Made by a program: the position numbers and the translations under genes. The notes beneath the pieces are model-generated. The model saw only the letters and a list, made by a program, of their open reading frames with translations, had not been told where the DNA came from and made no database searches. Shown here piece after piece: positions 1-8,274 of a stretch of 32,775 nt of DNA (the first letter of the stretch is position 1; every line of letters begins with the position of its first letter). Source of the stretch: Martelella alba (GTDB taxonomy: Bacteria > Pseudomonadota > Gammaproteobacteria > Enterobacterales > Enterobacteriaceae); NCBI RefSeq assembly GCF_005217455.1, contig NZ_SZPQ01000046.1, forward strand, positions 1 to 32,775, written 5' to 3'.

Positions 1-611
1 GGACGCACGGCGGGGTCACGCTGAACCGTTTTATACCCAGCCAGCCCACGACGCAGGAAAAAATGCAGCGTAACCTGCGGGAAAAGCAGGCCATCGCCCG
101 CTGCGCGGCGCTTATGGTCAAGGCGGGCGACGCGGTGGTGCTGGATGCCGGCACCACGGCGCTGGAGCTGGCGCGTCAATTGACCCACCTGCCGCTGCGG
201 GTGATTACCGCTGATCTGCATATCGCGCTGTTGCTGTGTGAATTCAAACAAATCGAAGTGACCATTATCGGCGGGCGTATCGACGACAGCAGCCAGTCTT
301 GCATTGGCGAGCACGGCCGGCGTTTTTTGCGCGGCATCAACCCGGATATCGCCTTTGTCACGTGCAATTCCTGGAGTCTGGAGCGCGGCGTGACCGCGCC
401 CACCGAGGAAAAGGCCGGTCTGAAATACGACCTGTTAATGACCGCCCGCCGGCGGGTGTTGCTCGCCGACCATACCAAATACGGCGCCTGGTCGCTTTTC
501 CGCGCCGCTTCGTTGAATGCGCTGACGGATGTCATTACCGACAGTGGTCTTGATGAGCCGGTACGTCAAACGTTGTCTAATCAATCTTTCATGCTGACAT
601 TGGCGGAATGA
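1..611 (+). CDS. DeoR-family transcriptional repressor, C-terminal part (5' end outside window)
   Basis: The frame is open from the first bases, so the winged-helix DNA-binding domain lies upstream and only the effector-sensing DeoRC domain is present (about 200 residues). Visible hallmarks are the THGGV linker just before the sensor domain, the sugar-phosphate loop DAGTT followed by ALELARQL, the GGRID strand, and the closing segment EKAGLKYD...[10 protein letters not shown]. These are typical of DeoR/GlpR-type regulators that respond to phosphorylated sugars or other catabolic intermediates. An internal ATG at 63 exists but lies inside the domain linker, so it is not the real start. The target operon is probably upstream of the window. 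The following 365 bases contain no gene that it could obviously control. Family assignment is firm; the effector is unknown. Confidence 0.88.
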   Translation, partial: THGGVTLNRFIPSQPTTQEKMQRNLREKQAIARCAALMVKAGDAVVLDAGTTALELARQLTHLPLRVITADLHIALLLCEFKQIEVTIIGGRIDDSSQSCIGEHGRRFLRGINPDIAFVTCNSWSLERGVTAPTEEKAGLKYDLLMTARRRVLLADHTKYGAWSLFRAASLNALTDVITDSGLDEPVRQTLSNQSFMLTLAE

Positions 612-976
612 TCGCCGCCCCAACCCGGCGTATCGCGGGTATATTGCGCGTGGGTCTGGATATATGCGCTCGCTTGCCGCCGCGATGCAACTTGAATCAT
701 TTAAAGTATGGCGGGTTCTTCTTATTCATTGGCTAATTTCATGTCCATTTTTGCTGAAATAAAATGATATGGAAAAAACCGGTATTTCTTGCTTTAAGAT
801 AGACCAGAATAAATATTGTATGATGGTTGGTTAGCTGATATTTCCTTCTATTTAATGTCCAAAATAATGATTTTAATCAGTATGAGATAATAAAATTATG
901 GCTGTAATCGGTTACATGAAAATGCGGCGGAAAAAGCAGAATACTCCATCTCCCTTGAAACGGTCCGGACGCGGGC
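612..976. other. Intergenic stretch without a gene
   Basis: The 365 bases between the DeoR-type gene and the sigma-28 promoter hold no credible ORF. The proximal part carries one repeat copy (661-716). The rest, about 720-930, is clearly AT-richer than the coding DNA around it. No RNA gene or clear terminator was recognised. Confidence 0.6.
661..716 (-). repeat. Copy of an intergenic palindromic repeat family
   Basis: On the minus strand this reads CATACTT, a short insertion, TTCAAGTTGCATCGCGG, then CGGCAAGCGAGCG. A 20-base stretch at 673-692 is repeated exactly at 1119-1138. The same CATACTTCA/GTTGC core recurs at 1016-1039, 22265-22301 and 30290-30331, always between genes. It resembles REP/MITE-like repeats of enterobacteria, which is from memory and not searched. 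Confidence 0.55.
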
Positions 977-1003
977 TAAATGACGCATTCATACTGCCGA
1001 TAA
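977..1003 (+). promoter_or_regulatory. Sigma-28 (FliA) flagellar promoter
   Basis: TAAA at 977-980 is followed by exactly 15 bases and then GCCGATAA at 996-1003. This matches the established enterobacterial FliA consensus (TAAA-N15-GCCGATAA), with a perfect -10 element. It points at the chemoreceptor gene starting at 1308, a class that FliA normally transcribes. The predicted start site is near 1010, leaving a leader of about 300 bases that contains repeat elements. Confidence 0.85.
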
Positions 1004-1015
1004 TCTATGAATAGG

Positions 1016-1156
1016 TATACCCAGCATACTTCAGGTTGCCTCTTCGAGAGACATCCCGTCCCTCACCGGCGGCCCGCCGTTGGCGGTTCAAATGCGTTGC
1101 CGACGAATTTGCCGCTCACTTGCCGCCGCGATGCAACTGGGAGTACCCAGGGTATA
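1016..1156. repeat. MITE/REP-like element with imperfect terminal inverted repeats
   Basis: The ends, 1016-1039 and 1133-1156, are inverted copies of each other matching at 18 of 24 positions by hand alignment (outer TATACCC, inner GTTGC). They enclose about 93 bases with no coding potential. The right arm includes the 20-base stretch shared exactly with 673-692. The element lies directly downstream of the sigma-28 promoter, within the chemoreceptor leader. Confidence 0.55.
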
Positions 1157-1197
1157 TACGGCGTATAAAGACAATTGACCTTTACTCTACACTCTAC

Positions 1198-1246
1198 GCA
1201 TTTCGAGTCGCGTCGCGGCGGCCAATGCGAACATCCTCCTAAGCCG
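1198..1246 (+). repeat. Partial third repeat copy
   Basis: TTTCGAGTCGCGTCGCGG followed by CGGCCAATGCGAAC is a degenerate version of the arm found on the minus strand at 661-716 (TTCAAGTTGCATCGCGG then CGGCAAGCGAGCG). It is therefore another decayed unit of the same family, in tandem with the element at 1016-1156. No function is claimed. Confidence 0.4.
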
Positions 1247-1307
1247 TGGAGCCGGCGGGGTGATCGCGGGTAGCCGGCAAAGAGGCGATTGGGGGGATGG
1301 CGAACAT

Positions 1308-2939
1308 ATGCACAATCGAATAAAAGTGGTGACCATCCTGGTGATGGCGCTGTTGACCCAGGCATTACTGCAATTTGTCTCCGGCGGTTTTTTTGTCCAG
1401 ACATTGTCGCGTAACAAAACCGGTTTTCATGTTTCCCGGGCCGCGAATCAAAATGTGGCGGCATTGACCAACGCCTGGGTTTACTTAATTCAGACCCGCA
1501 TCACGTTGGGCGTGATACAACAAGACCAGTTAATGGGCAATGCGGATAAACAGGCTTTTAACGCCATGATCGCGCGCGCCGTAAGCTGTCTTGATAATTC
1601 CAGCAAAAACTACGCGTTGTACCGACAAATGCCTAAAACACCCGGTTTAAACCCGGAACTGACCGATAATTTGCAAAAAAGTTTTTCGGACTACTCTCAA
1701 TTGATGACGCAGATGCTGGCATCGATAAAAAGCGGCCGCATCGGCGAAGCCGTCAGGTTGAATGCCCAAGCCAGCGAAATGAATATCGCGACCCAGGACA
1801 TCTTCGAGAAATGGCGTGATGCGCAAACGGTATTGGCGGATGCCGGCGCGGCGCAAAACGATGCCGCCTACCAGGCGATGTTGTGGATTATGGGCGGTAT
1901 CGCCCTGCTGGTGCTGGTGATTGCGGTCAGTGCCTGGGCGGCGATCAAACGGGCGCTACTGCGGCCCCTTGCCCAGGTATTGGAGCATATTCGCGCCATC
2001 GCCGAAGGGGATCTGACCCGGGATATCGCCACCCGGGGACGAAATGAGATGGGACAACTGGCGGCGGGAGTCCAGGATATGCAGCGGTCGTTGATACGCA
2101 CGGTTGGTGAGGTGCGCGCCGGGGCCGATGCGATTTACGTCGGCGCCGGCGATGTCTCCGCCGGCAGCAATGACTTGTCCTCGCGTGTTGAGCAACAGGC
2201 GGCCTCGCTGGCGCAAACCGCCGCCAGCATGGAGCAACTGACCGTTACGGTCACGCAGAATGCGGATAATGCCCGCCAGGCGGCCGGCCTGGCAAGCCAT
2301 GCGTCGTCGACGGCGGCCAAAGGGGGCGAGGTTGTCGACACGGTGGTGAAAACCATGCGCGACATCACCGACAACTCGCGCAAGATAGCCCAAATCATCA
2401 CCCTAATTGACGGAATCGCCTTTCAGACCAATATATTGGCGCTCAATGCCGCGGTAGAGGCGGCCCGCGCCGGGGAACAGGGACGGGGGTTCGCCGTGGT
2501 GGCCGGCGAGGTGCGCGGCTTGGCCCAACGCAGCGCACAGGCGGCCGGCGAAATCAAAACGCTGATCGCCTCTTCCGTTTCCCGCGTTGAAACCGGCTCC
2601 CGGCAGGTGCAGGAAGCCGGAGAAACCATGCAGGCCATCGTCGGTGAAGTCCGGCGCGTTACCGATATTATGGGCGAGATCTCCTCATCGTCGGAGGAAC
2701 AGAGCCAAGGTATACGGCAAGTGGCCCAGGCGGTGGCGGAAATGGACAACGTCACGCAGCAAAACGCGGCGCTGGTGGGGCAATCGGCGGCGGCGGGCGA
2801 GGCGTTGACGGCATTGGCCGGCCGGTTGAACAAAGCGGTCTCGGTGTTCCGGCTGGCGGTGACTGCGCAGGACGGCGAGCTGCTGCCCAAGGACAAGCAG
2901 GGCTTGCCCCTCCTGCAAGCGATACCGGCCCAAGGGTAG
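1308..2939 (+). CDS. Methyl-accepting chemotaxis protein (Tar/Tsr type)
   Basis: This is an inner-membrane chemoreceptor that binds a ligand in the periplasm and controls CheA through CheW. The 543-residue protein has TM1 at about 5-29, a TarH-like four-helix periplasmic domain, TM2 at about 190-213 ([15 protein letters not shown]), a HAMP domain to about 266, and a long methylated coiled coil. The conserved signalling tip includes [20 protein letters not shown]. The ATG at 1308 is preferred because a G-rich Shine-Dalgarno (1291-1298) precedes it. An upstream GTG at 1260 would add 16 residues before TM1. In the sensor domain QTR is retained, but the second arginine that follows it four residues later in Tar is absent, so the ligand may not be aspartate or serine. 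The C-terminus lacks the NWETF-type CheR/CheB tether. A sigma-28 promoter lies upstream. Confidence 0.95.
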   Translation: MHNRIKVVTILVMALLTQALLQFVSGGFFVQTLSRNKTGFHVSRAANQNVAALTNAWVYLIQTRITLGVIQQDQLMGNADKQAFNAMIARAVSCLDNSSKNYALYRQMPKTPGLNPELTDNLQKSFSDYSQLMTQMLASIKSGRIGEAVRLNAQASEMNIATQDIFEKWRDAQTVLADAGAAQNDAAYQAMLWIMGGIALLVLVIAVSAWAAIKRALLRPLAQVLEHIRAIAEGDLTRDIATRGRNEMGQLAAGVQDMQRSLIRTVGEVRAGADAIYVGAGDVSAGSNDLSSRVEQQAASLAQTAASMEQLTVTVTQNADNARQAAGLASHASSTAAKGGEVVDTVVKTMRDITDNSRKIAQIITLIDGIAFQTNILALNAAVEAARAGEQGRGFAVVAGEVRGLAQRSAQAAGEIKTLIASSVSRVETGSRQVQEAGETMQAIVGEVRRVTDIMGEISSSSEEQSQGIRQVAQAVAEMDNVTQQNAALVGQSAAAGEALTALAGRLNKAVSVFRLAVTAQDGELLPKDKQGLPLLQAIPAQG

Positions 2940-2985
2940 CGAGAAATAACACGCCGGGTCCGGCCGCCGGCACGGGCGTGTGTTC

Positions 2986-3885
2986 TCAGGGGCGAAAAGC
3001 CGGCCTGGCCGCCGCCCGGCGATGCGCGGCCATCAATAAGCCCAGCATGGCGTCGGCCGCCGGCGTCAGCGGCCGCGCCGCGTGCGTCACGGCAAAATGT
3101 TTGATTTCCCAACTGGGCGTATCGGGCATGACGTGCAGCGGTAGCACGGATTTAAGCAAATTGGCGTAATGGCTGGGCAGGATGCCGACGAATTTGCCCG
3201 TGGCGATAAGCGTGGCCACGGCCTCGACGCCGGTGGCCTCCGGGCCTCGGGCGAATCCCAGCTTCGAGATGCTCTCCTCGACGAAAAATTGTTGTTGCCG
3301 GTATACTAGCGGCGGCTTATCTTTCGGCGCCGGGCCGAAATAATATAAACGATGTACTTCGGTATATAACTCATCATAACGAAAAGATATGAGTTTTTGA
3401 TCTTCCATAATGCCCTTAATGACGATATCCACTTTCCTATCGTGCAATGCCTGGATAAGCTGAGGCGCCGTTAAAGTATATAACTTCAGATTAATCAATG
3501 GCGCCAGTATATGCAATTCACGTAATGCGCGATGAATGGCGCAGTCTGGGTGGGATAGACTGTTATCACTTATTCCTATGGCTAAAGGGCCGGAAATAAT
3601 TTCCCGATTGGCATCAATGGCTGGGAATATCCGATCCAGGGCATCCAGCGCGTCTTGCGCGTATAATAATGCGGTCTTGCCGGCGGCCGTAAGCTCAAAG
3701 CCTTGCGGGCCGCGGCTGCACAACTTGGCGCCCAAGGTTTCCTCCACCGATTTTATTTGTCGGCTGATAGTGGCTTTAGTGATATTGAGCTTATTTTCCG
3801 CCGCTGAAAACCCACCGGCTTGCGCCACCGCGCAAAATATTCGCAATGCTTTTAAATCGCGCTCAGTCAATATTCTTTTTTTCAT
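2986..3885 (-). CDS. LysR-type regulator, divergent from the ureohydrolase/ABC operon
   Basis: This is a LysR-family transcription factor of about 299 residues. The N-terminal winged helix-turn-helix is plain (LKALRIFCAVAQAGGFSAAE, then ATISRQIKSVEETLG and FELTAAGK). A periplasmic-binding-protein-like effector domain follows. I place the start at the ATG at 3885 because GGAA lies about nine bases upstream; an in-frame ATG at 3894 would add MAT but has the GGAA abutting it. The gene is transcribed away from the ureohydrolase/ABC operon with only about 100 bases between starts, the classic arrangement of a LysR activator and its target. By inference it senses the guanidino compound or its breakdown product. 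Confidence 0.92.
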   Translation of the reverse strand: MKKRILTERDLKALRIFCAVAQAGGFSAAENKLNITKATISRQIKSVEETLGAKLCSRGPQGFELTAAGKTALLYAQDALDALDRIFPAIDANREIISGPLAIGISDNSLSHPDCAIHRALRELHILAPLINLKLYTLTAPQLIQALHDRKVDIVIKGIMEDQKLISFRYDELYTEVHRLYYFGPAPKDKPPLVYRQQQFFVEESISKLGFARGPEATGVEAVATLIATGKFVGILPSHYANLLKSVLPLHVMPDTPSWEIKHFAVTHAARPLTPAADAMLGLLMAAHRRAAARPAFRP

Positions 3886-3989
3886 GGTTGCCATTTCCGA
3901 AACTATGATTGCAAAAAAAGACTATTTTCCATTCCTAAGCTCCTTAATACAATCGGCGTGAAGTGATATTTAGCCTACAGGGAATTCCG
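3886..3989. promoter_or_regulatory. Divergent control region between LysR gene and ureohydrolase operon
   Basis: About 104 bases separate the two start codons. The stretch is AT-richer than its surroundings and contains a small dyad, TAAG-CTC-CTTA, at 3936-3946, and a TACAAT hexamer at 3948-3953 that could be the -10 of the plus-strand operon. No well-matched -35 is seen, as is common for LysR-activated promoters. The Shine-Dalgarno AGGGAA lies before the ATG at 3990. Confidence 0.4.
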
Positions 3990-4956
3990 ATGTCTGAGAT
4001 ACTGACCGTTGCGCCGCAAACAAACCATAAATCGCTGCTATTTTCCGAGCTGGCATTAGATCTGGATAATTTGCGGGCGCATTTCGCCGTACTGGGTATG
4101 CCCTACGGCGCGGCCTACACGCCGCAAGACTATAACAATGACCAGACGCGGGCGCCTACCGCTATACGACAGGCATCGGATCGCGTGATTCGCGGCCCGG
4201 AGCGCTATGACTTTGATATCGACGGTCCGCTGCTGCAAGGGCGCGAGGATATCCGTTTTGTGGATTGCGGCGACGTGCCGGCGGATTTGAGCGAGCCTCG
4301 CGGCCATTTTCGCCGGGCGGAATCGGCCGTGCGAAAAATACTGGCGGCGGGCGCCATTCCCATTGTACTGGGCGGCGATCATGGCATCACCAACCCCGTT
4401 TTGCGGGCATTCGATGGACAAGGGCCGTTGACCATTGTTCATCTGGATGCCCATCTGGATTGGCGGGATGAAGTCAACGGCGTGAAGGACGGTCTGTCCA
4501 GCCCGATGCGCCGCGCTTCCGAGTTGCCGTATGTCAAAAATATCATCCAAATCGGTATGCGCGCCTCCGGCAGCGCCAGACAGGAGGAGGCGGATTATGC
4601 CCGGCAATGGGGCGCCAGCATCACCACCGCTTACGAGCTCCATGACATCGGCATGGACGCCGTGCTTGAGCGGATACCCGATGGCGGGCGTTATTACCTG
4701 ACCATTGATGCCGATGGCCTTGACCCGGCCTGCATGCCGGCGGTGGCCGGTCCCGCGCCGGGGGGGGGTCACTTTCGTCCAGGCGCGCAAATTGATTCAT
4801 GGACTGGTCAAGAAAGGCCGTGTGGTGGGAATGGATTTTGTGGAAATTCAACCATCGCGGGATATTCATCAACACTCCTGCATGATTGCCGGCCGGTTGA
4901 TATTGAACTTGATCGGCGCGGCCATCCGCGCCGGCTATTGCGATAACGCGCGTTAA
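3990..4956 (+). pseudogene. Ureohydrolase (agmatinase/arginase superfamily), frameshifted in a G9 run
   Basis: The reconstructed protein is about 321 residues and would hydrolyse a guanidino substrate to urea and an amine with a binuclear metal centre. All metal-ligand motifs are present: GGDH (D130, H131), DAHLD (D153, H155, D157) and TIDADGLDPA (D240, D242). The reading frame then breaks at the run of nine Gs at 4760-4768. With eight Gs the frame would continue PGGVTFVQARKL and on to VGMDFVEIQPS, the conserved C-terminal part, ending at 4956. As read, translation runs into unrelated sequence and stops at 4946, losing the last beta-strand and helices. The extra G could be a true mutation, a slippage site or a sequencing error. 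The start at 3990 has AGGGAA eight bases upstream; the GTG at 3963 is less likely. It is the first gene of the operon with the ABC transporter. Exact substrate (agmatine, guanidinobutyrate, guanidine or other) is not determinable. Confidence 0.85.
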
Positions 4957-4974
4957 ACAAAACGAGGTCAGGTC

Positions 4975-5715
4975 ATGAGAATCAGAACATTGTTGCTATC
5001 CCTGTGTTTACCGGCCCTATTGTGTCTGGGTGAGGCCCATGCGGCAAAACCGGTCCGCGTGGCGATTGACCCCACCTTTCCGCCCATGGAGTACATTCAG
5101 AACGGTAAACGCGTGGGATTCGATATGGATCTGGCGCAGGCGCTGTCAGCCAGATTGGGCCGGCCGTTCGACTATACCGATATGGATTTCAAAGCCATGG
5201 TGCCCTCGGTCATGTCCGGCCGCGCCGATATGATCTTGTCCGCTATTTACATCACGGATGAACGCAAGAAAGTGGTGGATTTCACCGATCCGTATTTTTC
5301 CGCCGGTCTGGTGGTGCTGGTCAAAAAAGATAACGCGCAGATCACCCATCTGGCGGATTTGGCGGGCAAACGCGTGGCGGTACAAGTGGGGACCAAGTCG
5401 GTGGCGGTGCTCAGCGACAACTACCCGACGGTGCAGCGCATGGAAGTGGAAAAGAATGAAGAGATGTTCAACGCCCTGGAGTCGGGTCGGGCGGATGCGG
5501 TGGTGACCGGTAAGCCCGCCGCGCTGCTGTACGCCAAAACCCGCGGTACCGCCAAGGTACTGCCGGAACCGCTGACCCATGAAGATTACGGCATTGCGGT
5601 GAGCAAAAACGAACCGCAATTGCGCGATGCCCTGAACAAGGCATTGGCGCAGCTCAAGGCGGACGGGACCTGGCAGGAATTGCAGGAAAAATGGTTTGGC
5701 GCGTCGGGCAATTGA
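4975..5715 (+). CDS. Periplasmic amino-acid/polar-compound binding protein (ABC family 3)
   Basis: This is a secreted solute receptor of 246 residues. A Sec signal peptide (MRIRTLLLSLCLPALLC, cleavage after AHA at residue 23) is followed by the family-3 opening VRVAIDPTFPPMEY and the signature GFDMDLAQALSARLG. The second lobe contains LAGKRVAVQVGTKS and a hinge returning near YGIAVSKNEP. It belongs with lysine/arginine/ornithine, histidine and glutamine receptors (ArgT/HisJ/GlnH). Its position between two ureohydrolases and its tight linkage to permease and ATPase genes suggest a cationic guanidino ligand such as arginine or agmatine; this is inference. GAGG seven bases before the ATG supports the start. 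Confidence 0.93.
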   Translation: MRIRTLLLSLCLPALLCLGEAHAAKPVRVAIDPTFPPMEYIQNGKRVGFDMDLAQALSARLGRPFDYTDMDFKAMVPSVMSGRADMILSAIYITDERKKVVDFTDPYFSAGLVVLVKKDNAQITHLADLAGKRVAVQVGTKSVAVLSDNYPTVQRMEVEKNEEMFNALESGRADAVVTGKPAALLYAKTRGTAKVLPEPLTHEDYGIAVSKNEPQLRDALNKALAQLKADGTWQELQEKWFGASGN

Positions 5716-5738
5716 CCCGCTGACGGAGAGTGGGGCCG

Positions 5739-6410
5739 ATGGTCACCTTGGACTTTACCCCCGCCTTGGCCGGTTGGCGGGATCTGCTTTCAGGCGCGCT
5801 GGTGACTATAGAAGTGACGCTGTGCGCCATGCTGCTCAGTTGCCTCCTTGGCGCCCTGATAGGTCTGGCGCGCGTCAACGGCCAGAATGCGTCTTTACGG
5901 ACGGCGGGCAATACCTACGTCATTCTGGTGCGCGGCACGCCGTTACTGGTGCAACTGTTTATTCTCTACTTTGGTTTGCCCTATTTCGGCATTGTAATAC
6001 CGGCGTTTGTCTGCGGGTTTATCGGCATGGGCTGTTATTCGGCGGCCTATGTATCGGAGCTGGTGCGCGGCGCCATCGAATCCATAGATCGCGGCCAAAT
6101 GGAGGCGGGGCGCTCCATGGGCATGTCCTCCGGGCAGGCCATGCGATGGATTATTCTGCCGCAGGCGCTGGTACGTATGTTGCCGCCGCTGGCCAATGAA
6201 TTTATTGCATTGACGAAAAATTCGGCGCTGGTTTCCCTGGTCACCATTCACGATGTGATGCATGAGGGTCAGAAAATCATCAGCGTCTCCTATCGGTCGC
6301 TGGAGGTCTATATTGTCATCGCCTGCATCTATCTCATCTTGACCACGACCACCATGCTGGCTTTGCGCAAACTGGAAAAGAAACTGCGGGCCGGGGGGAT
6401 GGTGCAATGA
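5739..6410 (+). CDS. ABC transporter permease, HisM/GlnP family
   Basis: This is an inner-membrane subunit of about 223 residues with several hydrophobic spans (for example LLSGALVTIEVTLCAMLLSC and IACIYLILTTTTMLAL). The cytoplasmic EAA loop that docks on the ATPase is visible as EAGRSMGMSSGQAMRWIILPQ. It has the normal length for this family and probably works as a homodimer, because no second permease gene is present. The ATG at 5739 is preferred since GGAGAG lies eight bases upstream; the GTG at 5730 overlaps that site. It ends in an ATGA overlap with the ATPase gene, implying coupled translation. Confidence 0.93.
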   Translation: MVTLDFTPALAGWRDLLSGALVTIEVTLCAMLLSCLLGALIGLARVNGQNASLRTAGNTYVILVRGTPLLVQLFILYFGLPYFGIVIPAFVCGFIGMGCYSAAYVSELVRGAIESIDRGQMEAGRSMGMSSGQAMRWIILPQALVRMLPPLANEFIALTKNSALVSLVTIHDVMHEGQKIISVSYRSLEVYIVIACIYLILTTTTMLALRKLEKKLRAGGMVQ

Positions 6411-7165
6411 GCCAAGGCGTTATTGATATTCGCGGTTTACGAAAATCCTTTGACGGGCATCTTATTCTCAAAGGCATTGACTTGCAGGTACGGCGCAAGG
6501 AGGTCGTGGCGATCATCGGTCCGAGCGGATCAGGCAAAAGCACTTTCCTGCGCTGTTGCAATGGACTGGAAACCGCCGAACAGGGATCGATCCGGATATG
6601 CGGCGAGTGGCTGCTCGCCGACGGTAAGAGACTGGGCGATGCGGCGCTCAATACACTTCGCACCCATGTGGGCATGGTTTTTCAATCCTTCAACCTGTTC
6701 CCTCATTTGACCATCCTGCAAAACGTCGCCATCGGGCCACGCAAAGTTTTGCGTCATCCCAAAGGCCATGCCGAGCAGTTGGCGCGACAGTTGCTGGATA
6801 AAGTCGGCCTGGCGCATAAAGCCGACGCCATGCCGGCCAGTCTCTCCGGCGGTCAGAAACAACGGGTGGCCATTGCCCGGGCGTTGGCGTTGCAGCCGGA
6901 GGTCATGTTGTTCGATGAGCCCACATCGGCCCTTGATCCCGAGTTGGTGGGGGAAGTGCTGGCGGTCATGAAGCAGTTGGCGCACGAAGGCATGACGATG
7001 ATGGTGGTAACCCATGAAATGGGCTTTGCCCGGGAGATGGCCGATACCCTGGTGGTTATGGAGGAGGGGCGCATTGTGGAGAGCGGTCCGGCCGAGACAG
7101 TTTTCTCCTGTCCGACCCATGCCAGAACCCGCGCGCTGCTGCAAAAAATCAACCAGGGGAACTGA
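6407..7165 (+). CDS. ABC transporter ATPase, GlnQ/HisP family
   Basis: This is the cytoplasmic ATPase of the polar amino-acid importer, 252 residues, full length. The motifs in order are Walker A GPSGSGKST, the Q-loop in GMVFQSFNLFPHLTIL, ABC signature LSGGQKQR, Walker B VMLFDEPTSALDPE, and H-loop VVTHEMGFAREMAD. The FNLFPHLT segment is characteristic of the GlnQ/HisP/ArtP subfamily. Its start codon overlaps the permease stop by four bases. The next ureohydrolase gene begins six bases after its end, so all four proteins are probably made from one mRNA. Confidence 0.95.
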   Translation: MSQGVIDIRGLRKSFDGHLILKGIDLQVRRKEVVAIIGPSGSGKSTFLRCCNGLETAEQGSIRICGEWLLADGKRLGDAALNTLRTHVGMVFQSFNLFPHLTILQNVAIGPRKVLRHPKGHAEQLARQLLDKVGLAHKADAMPASLSGGQKQRVAIARALALQPEVMLFDEPTSALDPELVGEVLAVMKQLAHEGMTMMVVTHEMGFAREMADTLVVMEEGRIVESGPAETVFSCPTHARTRALLQKINQGN

Positions 7166-7171
7166 CGGAAC

Positions 7172-8188
7172 ATGAATAAGGACGAGATGGCGGGAACCAG
7201 AGCGGATAGCGCCATGATAACCCTGCGGGGAGACAATCGGGCCAACCGGGCCTTTACCGGCGTCGCCACATTTTTACGTTCGGATTATTGCGCCGATATC
7301 GACCGGATGACGGCGGAAATGGCGGTCTTCGGCGTGCCCCTTGATGAGGCGTCGCCTTTTCTGCCCGGCGCGCGCATGGCGCCGCGCAGCGTACGCGAGC
7401 ATTCCATGCGCTTTTCCCCCGGGGGATTTTACGATATTGCCCGTGATAAACATTATTTGCCGACGGAAATCCTGACGGGACGGATTGTGGATGCGGGCGA
7501 TGTGGATATTTTGCCCACCAATCTGCCGCAAACGCTGGAAAACATCGCCGCCATGACCCGATCGTTGCGGCGGCGGGGGGTTATTCCGGTGGCCATCGGC
7601 GGCGATCATTCGGTTTCCTACCCCCTGATTCGCGGATTTGAAGAACCGGTGCATGTCATTCAATTCGATGCGCATCTGGATTTCGCTCCCGCGGCACAGG
7701 GTATGCGGTATACCAATGGGCAGCCTTTTCGGCATATTGCCGCCTTGCCTCATGTTAAAAGCCTGACTCAGGCCGGTATCCGCAGCCTGCGGGTTCGGTC
7801 GGCGGAAGCGCAAGATGCGCGGGGCGCGGGCAGTCGCGTGGTGCCAGTGGGCGAATTCCGCGCGCTGGGGCCGCAAGGGGTGGCCGCGTTGCTGCCGGCC
7901 GGTGAAAAATGCTACGTCAGCATTGATATCGATGCGCTGGATATGTCGTTGGTACCTGGCTGCGTATCCGCCGAGCCGGACGGCCTGCGCTATGACCAAT
8001 TGCGGGACACGCTTTGCGCCCTGGCGGCCCGGATGGACATTATCGGTTTTGATTTAGTGGAGGTGAACCCGCTGCTGGATGTGGGCACCGGTATAACCTC
8101 TTATCTGGCCGCGCACGTTATGGTGGAATTCATCGGCCATATTTTCGCCGAGCGGGCGGCGCGTCGTACTTGCGATGTGGTCACCTGA
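7172..8188 (+). CDS. Second ureohydrolase (agmatinase/arginase superfamily)
   Basis: This intact 338-residue enzyme is predicted to cleave a guanidino compound to urea plus amine in the cytoplasm. Binuclear-metal ligands are all present: GGDHS (D145, H146), DAHLD (D166, H168, D170) and SIDIDALD (D252, D254). The third motif continues DMSLVPG where agmatinases usually have DPAxAPG, and the later VEVNPLLD replaces the usual VE(V/I)xPxYD. The substrate may therefore differ from agmatine. It is clearly not a duplicate of the upstream frameshifted paralogue, since the two differ throughout. The N-terminus is longer than usual, and in-frame ATGs at 7187 and 7214 are alternative starts. It is the last gene of the operon. 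If the paralogue is truly dead, this enzyme alone could sustain hydrolysis. Confidence 0.9.
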   Translation: MNKDEMAGTRADSAMITLRGDNRANRAFTGVATFLRSDYCADIDRMTAEMAVFGVPLDEASPFLPGARMAPRSVREHSMRFSPGGFYDIARDKHYLPTEILTGRIVDAGDVDILPTNLPQTLENIAAMTRSLRRRGVIPVAIGGDHSVSYPLIRGFEEPVHVIQFDAHLDFAPAAQGMRYTNGQPFRHIAALPHVKSLTQAGIRSLRVRSAEAQDARGAGSRVVPVGEFRALGPQGVAALLPAGEKCYVSIDIDALDMSLVPGCVSAEPDGLRYDQLRDTLCALAARMDIIGFDLVEVNPLLDVGTGITSYLAAHVMVEFIGHIFAERAARRTCDVVT

Positions 8189-8238
8189 ATTGTATTAGCT
8201 CAGACTTGAACAGACAGGTCTGGTATGTAGAACACAAT

Positions 8239-8259
8239 CAAACCTGATAGCCTGGTTTG
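8239..8259. terminator. Hairpin between convergent ureohydrolase and toxin genes
   Basis: CAAACC at 8239-8244 pairs with GGTTTG at 8254-8259 around a nine-base loop. It lies 51 bases after the ureohydrolase stop and before the end of the oppositely oriented toxin gene. There is no clear U-tract, so it is a weak terminator candidate. A second small dyad, CAGAC-AG-GTCTG, lies at 8211-8222. Confidence 0.3.
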
Positions 8260-8274
8260 GGCGAACTTAGATCT

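Noticed and set aside
2423-3112. 229-codon minus-strand ORF overlapping the chemoreceptor and the LysR end
   Set aside because: It runs through the conserved signalling tip of the chemoreceptor on the other strand and encodes low-complexity Ala/Pro/Arg sequence.
4056-4790. 244-codon minus-strand ORF opposite the first ureohydrolase
   Set aside because: It is a mirror frame of a GC-rich gene whose plus-strand product has clear catalytic motifs. The antisense translation has no recognisable domain and no ribosome site was evident.
7274-7999. 241-codon minus-strand ORF opposite the second ureohydrolase
   Set aside because: Same reason: the plus-strand enzyme is unmistakable, and the antisense product is rich in Arg, His and Gln with no domain.
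8190-8232. Possible IS end after the second ureohydrolase
   Set aside because: The stretch around AGCTCAGACTTGAACAGAC felt reminiscent of an insertion-sequence end, but no partner repeat, target duplication or transposase was found nearby.
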